Assembly: GCA_052143655.1 (NCBI GenBank)
Contig: JBKQSL010000338.1
Coordinates: 1 to 15,448 of the forward strand
DNA: 15,448 nucleotides
Source of the DNA: CAVSUR01 sp052143655
Lineage (GTDB): Bacteria > Actinomycetota > Actinomycetes > Streptosporangiales > Streptosporangiaceae
Direction of reading: 5' to 3'
This document shows, in pieces, positions 11,643 to 15,448 of this stretch (position 1 is its first letter; each line of letters starts with the position of its first letter). A model generated the notes under the pieces. That model was given only the letters and a program-made list of their open reading frames with translations. It was not told the DNA's origin and made no database searches. A program made the translations under genes and the position numbers.

Positions 11643-14190
11643 CCGCAGCCCGACCGCGCCGGGCCCGGATCAGCAGGTCCTGGATGTCGTCCAGCGGCTC
11701 GCCCGACTCATCGGTGTTGTGCCGGGTCCAGGTGCCGTCGCCGGCCAGCCACCACGACGAGGTCCGCGGGTCCATCGCCATGTCGATCAGGCCGCGCAAC
11801 TCGGCCCGGTGCGCCGGGTTCGTCACCCGGATCAGGGTCTCCACCCGGCGGTCCAGGTTGCGGTGCATCAGGTCAGCACTGCCCATCCAGACCTCGCCCG
11901 GCGAGTCGGGCTCGCCGGTGCCGAACGAGTAGATCCGCGAGTGCTCCAGGAACCGGCCGACTACGCTGCGCACCCGGATGGTCTCCGACATGCCCGGCAC
12001 GCCCGGCCGCAGCGCGCAGATGCCGCGGATCCACAGGTCCACGGGCACGCCCGCCTGCGACGCCCGGTACAGCGAGTCGATCGTCACCTCGTCGATGATG
12101 GCGTTGCACTTCAGCTGGATGCGGGCGAGCAGCCCCGCCCTGGCCCGCTCGACCTGCTCCTCGATCTGGCGGATCAGGCCGGCCCGGATTCCCTGCGGCG
12201 CCACCAGCAGCCGCCCGTAATCGGTCTTGCGGCTGTACCCGGTCAGGTGGTTGAACAGGTCGGTCACGTCCTCCCCGACCGTCGGGTTCGAGGTGAGCAG
12301 GCCGAAGTCCTCATACAGCCGCGCGGTCTTCGGGTGGTAGTTGCCGGTGCCGATATGGCAGAACCGGCGCAGCGACCCGTCGGCCTCCTCCCGCACGACC
12401 AGCGCCATCTTGCAGTGCGTCTTCAGGCCCACGAACCCGTAGACCACGTGACAGCCGGCTTCCTCCAGCTTGCGGGACCAGTCGATGTTCGCCTGCTCGT
12501 CGCCGCGGGCCTTGATCTCGACCACGACCACGACCTGCTTGCCGGACTCGGCGGCCTTGATCAGCGCGTCCACGATCTCGGAGTCGCCGCTGGTCCGGTA
12601 GAGGGTGTGCTTGATGGCCAGCACCCGCGGATCGGCCGCCGCCGAGACGACCAGCCGCTGCGTGCTGGCGGTGAACGAGTCATACGGGTGATGAACGAGC
12701 ACGTCGTGGCCGCTGAGCGAGGCGAACACGCTGCGGTCCTGCGGCAGTGCCGTCTCCGACGGCACGAACGCGGGGTATTTCAGCCGGGGGATGTCCAGGT
12801 CGGCGATCGCCGACAGGCCGGACAGGTCCAGCGGACCCGACACCCGGTAGACGGCGCGCGGGTGCACGTCGAGCTCGCGCACCAGCTTGTCGAGCACGTC
12901 GGCGGAGATGGACTCCTCGACCTCGAGCCGGACGGCAGGCTCGAACCGGCGCCGCATCAGCTCGCGTTCCAGCGACTGGAGCAGGTTCTCGGTAACGTCC
13001 TCATCGATTTCCAGGTCGCGGATCCTGGTGACCCGGAACGCGTAGTGCTCGATCACCTCCAGCCCGACGAAGAGCTGGTCCAGGTGGGCGGCGATCACGT
13101 CTTCCAGCGGTACGAAGCGGCCCGGGCCAACGCCCAGGAACCGGGGCAGCAGCGGCGGCACCTTGACCCGGGCGAAGATCGTCGCCCCGGTCGACGGGTT
13201 CGCGATCGTCACTGCCAGGCTCAGCGACAGCCCCGAGATGAACGGGAACGGGTGAGCGGGATCGACAGCGAGCGGGGTCAGCACGGGATAGATCCGCTCG
13301 CGGAACAGCGTCTGCATCTCGGCCTGCTCGGCCGGGGCGAGCTCTTTCCACCGCAGGATCTCGATGCCCGCGCTGGCCAGCGCGGGCACGATCGCCTCGG
13401 TGCAGCAGCGGGCGTGCCGCACGGCCAGCTCGCGGGCCACCTCCAGGGTGTTCTCCAGCACCTCCCGCGACGACCGGCCGGTGACGGTCTCCACCGGCAG
13501 CCCGGTGGCCATCCGCCGGATCCGGCCGGCGACCCGGACCATGAAGAACTCGTCGAGGCCGCTGGCGAAGATCGAGGCGAAGCGGACCCGCTCCAGCAGC
13601 GGGACGTTCTTGTCCTCGGCCAGTTCCAGCACGCGCTGGCTGAAGCGCAGCGAGCTTTCCTCCCGGTCCAGGAACCGGCTCGCTGGCAGCTCGGGCAGCT
13701 GCGGCGTTCCGGTGGCCGGCTCGCGTACCCGCCCGGCGCGCCCGGCCGGGGCCAGCCGCCGGGCGGCTGCCTGCCGGTCCAGCTCCGCCTGCCGGTCCCG
13801 GCTGGGCGGCCCGTCGTCGGCCGACCGCGGGCCGGGGCCAGCACCGGAAGCCGGCCGCTGATCGCCCGCGCCGCCGCGCAGGACGGCCCCGGCCGGCTGC
13901 AGTTCGCGCGAGGCGCGCAGTTCCCGGTCCGCGGCCCGGGCCCGGGCGCGCTCGGCAGCCCGCTGGTGCGCGACGGCCCGCCGCCTCGTCGCCTCCTGCT
14001 CGGCGTCGCGCTCGGCGCGGCCGCCGCGCCGTCCCCCGGCGGCCCGGCTGTCCGGGGCGGCCGGCTCGCGGATTGGCTGAGCCGTCCGCTGGCCGTTGCC
14101 CGATGCCTGCGCCATATCTGCTGCCTGGGCAGCGTTCTGTGGCTGCGCTGGCTGGGCCGCCGACGGTTCCGGCTGGTCCCGATTGGGCAT
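11635..14190 (-). CDS. ppk1: Polyphosphate kinase 1 with long disordered N-terminal extension
   Basis: A protein of 851 residues. Reversibly transfers ATP gamma-phosphate to polyphosphate through a phosphohistidine. The PPK core begins at about 170 (RFLDREESSLRFSQRVLELA) with FASGLDEFFMVRV. The middle domain and two PLD-like domains follow. The expected histidines are in GLKTHCK (H592) and FCHIGTGNYHPKTARLYEDF (H612), matching E. coli H435 and H454 in order and near spacing. AIKHTLYRT and RVETLIRV are also conserved. The first 166 residues are Gln/Ala/Arg/Glu/Pro-rich and unrelated to the family; typical PPK1 proteins have about 690-740 residues. The ATG at 14190 is chosen because AGAGGA/GAGGAG precede it by 9-13 nt. 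The frame remains open to 14868 but is antisense to the LLM gene there. The gene overlaps mutT1. Confidence 0.94.
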   Translation of the reverse strand: MPNRDQPEPSAAQPAQPQNAAQAADMAQASGNGQRTAQPIREPAAPDSRAAGGRRGGRAERDAEQEATRRRAVAHQRAAERARARAADRELRASRELQPAGAVLRGGAGDQRPASGAGPGPRSADDGPPSRDRQAELDRQAAARRLAPAGRAGRVREPATGTPQLPELPASRFLDREESSLRFSQRVLELAEDKNVPLLERVRFASIFASGLDEFFMVRVAGRIRRMATGLPVETVTGRSSREVLENTLEVARELAVRHARCCTEAIVPALASAGIEILRWKELAPAEQAEMQTLFRERIYPVLTPLAVDPAHPFPFISGLSLSLAVTIANPSTGATIFARVKVPPLLPRFLGVGPGRFVPLEDVIAAHLDQLFVGLEVIEHYAFRVTRIRDLEIDEDVTENLLQSLERELMRRRFEPAVRLEVEESISADVLDKLVRELDVHPRAVYRVSGPLDLSGLSAIADLDIPRLKYPAFVPSETALPQDRSVFASLSGHDVLVHHPYDSFTASTQRLVVSAAADPRVLAIKHTLYRTSGDSEIVDALIKAAESGKQVVVVVEIKARGDEQANIDWSRKLEEAGCHVVYGFVGLKTHCKMALVVREEADGSLRRFCHIGTGNYHPKTARLYEDFGLLTSNPTVGEDVTDLFNHLTGYSRKTDYGRLLVAPQGIRAGLIRQIEEQVERARAGLLARIQLKCNAIIDEVTIDSLYRASQAGVPVDLWIRGICALRPGVPGMSETIRVRSVVGRFLEHSRIYSFGTGEPDSPGEVWMGSADLMHRNLDRRVETLIRVTNPAHRAELRGLIDMAMDPRTSSWWLAGDGTWTRHNTDESGEPLDDIQDLLIRARRGRAADD

Positions 14191-14520
14191 GCTGGCGCGT
14201 CCTCTCCTCGAAATCCCCGCCTTGAGCTGGCCTGACCGGAGGCCATGTGGCCAATTGTCCCCAGTGTTACCGCTCCTGAATACTGCGAGGCGCCCACTCA
14301 TCCGAATCGATTGCGGCATGTACCTGCGCCGATGGGACCTGGCGCGATGGCGGCGCCGGCCGGTACCCGCGGCGGCACGGAGCGTCACGGCGGACGGCGC
14401 CTGGTGCCCTGGTCCGGCACCGGGCTGTTGCGCCAGGGCAAGCAGCACGGGCATCATCGGACGCCGGGCCGGCCATGGCGGCCAGCGGCACCCGAGAATC
14501 CGAGCGAACGGAGCGGCCGC
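14191..14520. other. Divergent intergenic region between ppk1 and the LLM oxidoreductase gene
   Basis: A 330-bp stretch without a convincing gene. It holds the ppk1 ribosome binding site (minus strand, 14200-14210), a less GC-rich patch at 14247-14300 where the ppk1 promoter probably lies (a GACAAT-like -10 is visible on the minus strand but no good -35), the alternative hairpins at 14399-14440, and the GGAG ribosome binding site of the LLM gene (14510-14513). I looked for PhoP-box direct repeats (GTTCAC-like) that often precede ppk and saw none that are convincing. Confidence 0.6.
14399..14440 (+). promoter_or_regulatory. Two mutually exclusive stem-loops upstream of the LLM oxidoreductase gene
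   Basis: Hairpin A pairs 14399-14408 with 14416-14425 (ten pairs, one of them T-G, 7-nt loop, core GGTGCC/GGCACC). Hairpin B pairs TGCCCTGG (14405-14412) with CCAGGGCA (14433-14440), eight perfect pairs. The two share bases 14405-14412, so only one can form. The site ends 80 nt before the ATG. The switch idea is inference; transcription of this stretch is not shown, and GC-rich DNA makes hairpins by chance. Confidence 0.35.
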
Positions 14521-15441
14521 ATGCGCATCGGCACATCCCTGGCAGACCCGGCCGGCCCCACCGCCCTGGCCGACCTGCGCGATCAACTGGAGCGCGCGGC
14601 CGGGGACGGGCTCGCCTCGGCGTGGATGTCCAACATCTTCGGCGTTGACGCACTGACCGCGCTGGCGGTGGCCGGCAGCGGTGTCCCGGGCATCGAGCTG
14701 GGCACGGCGGTCGTGCCCAGCTACCCGCGCCACCCGGCGGTGCTGGCGCAGCAGGCCCTGACCGTCGCCGCTGCGACCGGGCCGCGGCTGGCGCTGGGCA
14801 TCGGGCTGTCTCACAAGATCGTCATCGAGGACATGCTCGGCTACAGCTTCGACCGGCCTGCCCGGCACATGCGCGAGTACCTGTCCATCCTGCTGCCGCT
14901 GCTGGACGGCGAGCCGTGCAACTTCCGGGGCGAGACCATGCGCGCCTCGATCCAGCTGTCCACGCCGCGGGCCGGCCGGATCCCGGTGCTGCTGGCCGCC
15001 CTCGGCCCGCAGATGCTGAAGCTGGCCGGCGAGCGCGCCAGCGGGACGGTGCTGTGGATGACCGGGCCCGCGACAGTGCGCGACTACATAGTCCCGTCGA
15101 TCACGCAGGCCGCAGCCGCGGCCGGGCGGCCCGCGCCGCGGGTGGTCTGCATCCTGCCGGTATGCGTGACGGACGACCCGGCGGGCGCCCGGGAGCGGGC
15201 CAGCCGGGTGTTCGAGATCTACGGCCAGCTGCCATCCTACCGGGCCATGCTGGACCGCGAGGGCGCGGCCGGTCCCGCCGACGTCGCCATCGTCGGCGGC
15301 GAGGACAAGGTCGCGGGCGAGATCCGGGCGCTGGCGGCAGCCGGGGTGACCGACTTCGCGGCCGCCGAGTTCGCGACCGGACCGGACCAGCAGCGCACCC
15401 GCCAGCTGCTGCGCGACCTGATCGCCGAGGCCGCGCGCTAG
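14521..15441 (+). CDS. F420-dependent LLM-class oxidoreductase, TIGR03564-like
   Basis: A protein of 306 residues with a luciferase-like TIM-barrel. It starts MRIGTSLAD, then DGLASAWMSNIFGVDALTAL, IELGTAVVPSYPRHP with the conserved YPRHP, LALGIGLSHKIVIEDMLGYS and FDRPARHMREYL. These follow the TIGR03564 family of predicted coenzyme F420-dependent oxidoreductases. VLLAALGPQMLKLAGERA-SG forms the later phosphate-binding region, and SYRAMLDREGAAGPADVAIVG ends the barrel. It probably uses reduced F420 as hydride carrier; the substrate is unknown. GGAG (14510-14513) sits 7 nt before the ATG at 14521. The frame is open further upstream to 14245, but that part has no family similarity. Divergent from ppk1. 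The TAG stop is 7 bases from the window end. Confidence 0.92.
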   Translation: MRIGTSLADPAGPTALADLRDQLERAAGDGLASAWMSNIFGVDALTALAVAGSGVPGIELGTAVVPSYPRHPAVLAQQALTVAAATGPRLALGIGLSHKIVIEDMLGYSFDRPARHMREYLSILLPLLDGEPCNFRGETMRASIQLSTPRAGRIPVLLAALGPQMLKLAGERASGTVLWMTGPATVRDYIVPSITQAAAAAGRPAPRVVCILPVCVTDDPAGARERASRVFEIYGQLPSYRAMLDREGAAGPADVAIVGGEDKVAGEIRALAAAGVTDFAAAEFATGPDQQRTRQLLRDLIAEAAR

Positions 15442-15448
15442 CCAGGGG

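Noticed and set aside
11506..14235. A 909-codon plus-strand ORF opposite ppk1
   Set aside because: It is antisense to a clear PPK1 reading frame, its translation is His/Arg/Gly-rich without domains, and long shadow frames are expected at this GC content.
14247..14300. PhoP box controlling ppk1
   Set aside because: No convincing pair of GTTCAC-like direct repeats is present on either strand.
14191..14868. ppk1 extended to an ATG at 14868
   Set aside because: The extension is antisense to the LLM oxidoreductase and crosses the divergent intergenic region; the ATG at 14190 has a ribosome binding site.
1..15448. Mobile elements, tRNA or rRNA genes, toxin-antitoxin or defence genes
   Set aside because: No transposase, integrase, terminal repeats, cloverleaf sequence or known defence domain was seen on either strand.

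Overview
The window is a very GC-rich actinobacterial chromosome segment. Evidence for this: G or C dominates third codon positions, long antisense shadow ORFs are common, and several families are typical of Actinobacteria (HemQ-type heme synthesis, DUF3000, DUF4349, DUF2695, PadR plus membrane-protein pair, F420-type LLM oxidoreductase). It reads as ordinary chromosome. I see no insertion sequence, phage gene, CRISPR array, tRNA or rRNA. The lineage cannot be fixed from sequence alone; a filamentous actinomycete is my guess.

Region 1 (1-5091) is a heme-biosynthesis block. On the minus strand, in transcription order, lie hemE (uroporphyrinogen decarboxylase), a CmoM-like SAM methyltransferase, cgoX/hemY (coproporphyrinogen oxidase), a decayed enoyl-CoA hydratase remnant, and the 5' end of hemQ/chdC (coproheme decarboxylase). 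The methyltransferase-cgoX-remnant-hemQ run is tightly packed (ATGA overlap, short gaps) and looks like one operon. A plus-strand DUF4349 lipoprotein gene sits between hemE and the methyltransferase. HemQ beside CgoX points to the coproporphyrin-dependent heme route. The ferrochelatase gene (cpfC) is not in the window.

Region 2 (5111-7315, plus strand) holds a 69-residue nine-cysteine zinc-ribbon protein, a DUF3000 protein and ribonuclease D. The last two overlap by GTGA. After them comes a convergent intergenic stretch with 3.4 copies of a 14-bp repeat.

Region 3 (7412-9973) holds four minus-strand genes: a four-helix membrane protein and its PadR regulator (ATGA overlap, with a readable promoter/operator that predicts a leaderless mRNA), an SRPBCC protein and a DUF2695 protein. 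A divergent small membrane-anchored protein follows.

Region 4 (10085-15441) holds an O6-alkylguanine-DNA alkyltransferase, then the convergent mutT1 (Nudix plus histidine phosphatase) that overlaps ppk1 (polyphosphate kinase with a long disordered N-terminal extension). Divergent from ppk1 is a TIGR03564-type F420-dependent LLM oxidoreductase. Its upstream region contains two mutually exclusive hairpins.

No clear new multi-gene system was found. The best leads are the hydratase remnant with an intact ribosome binding site inside the heme operon, the CmoM-like methyltransferase upstream of cgoX, the alternative hairpins at 14399-14440 and the PadR operator.
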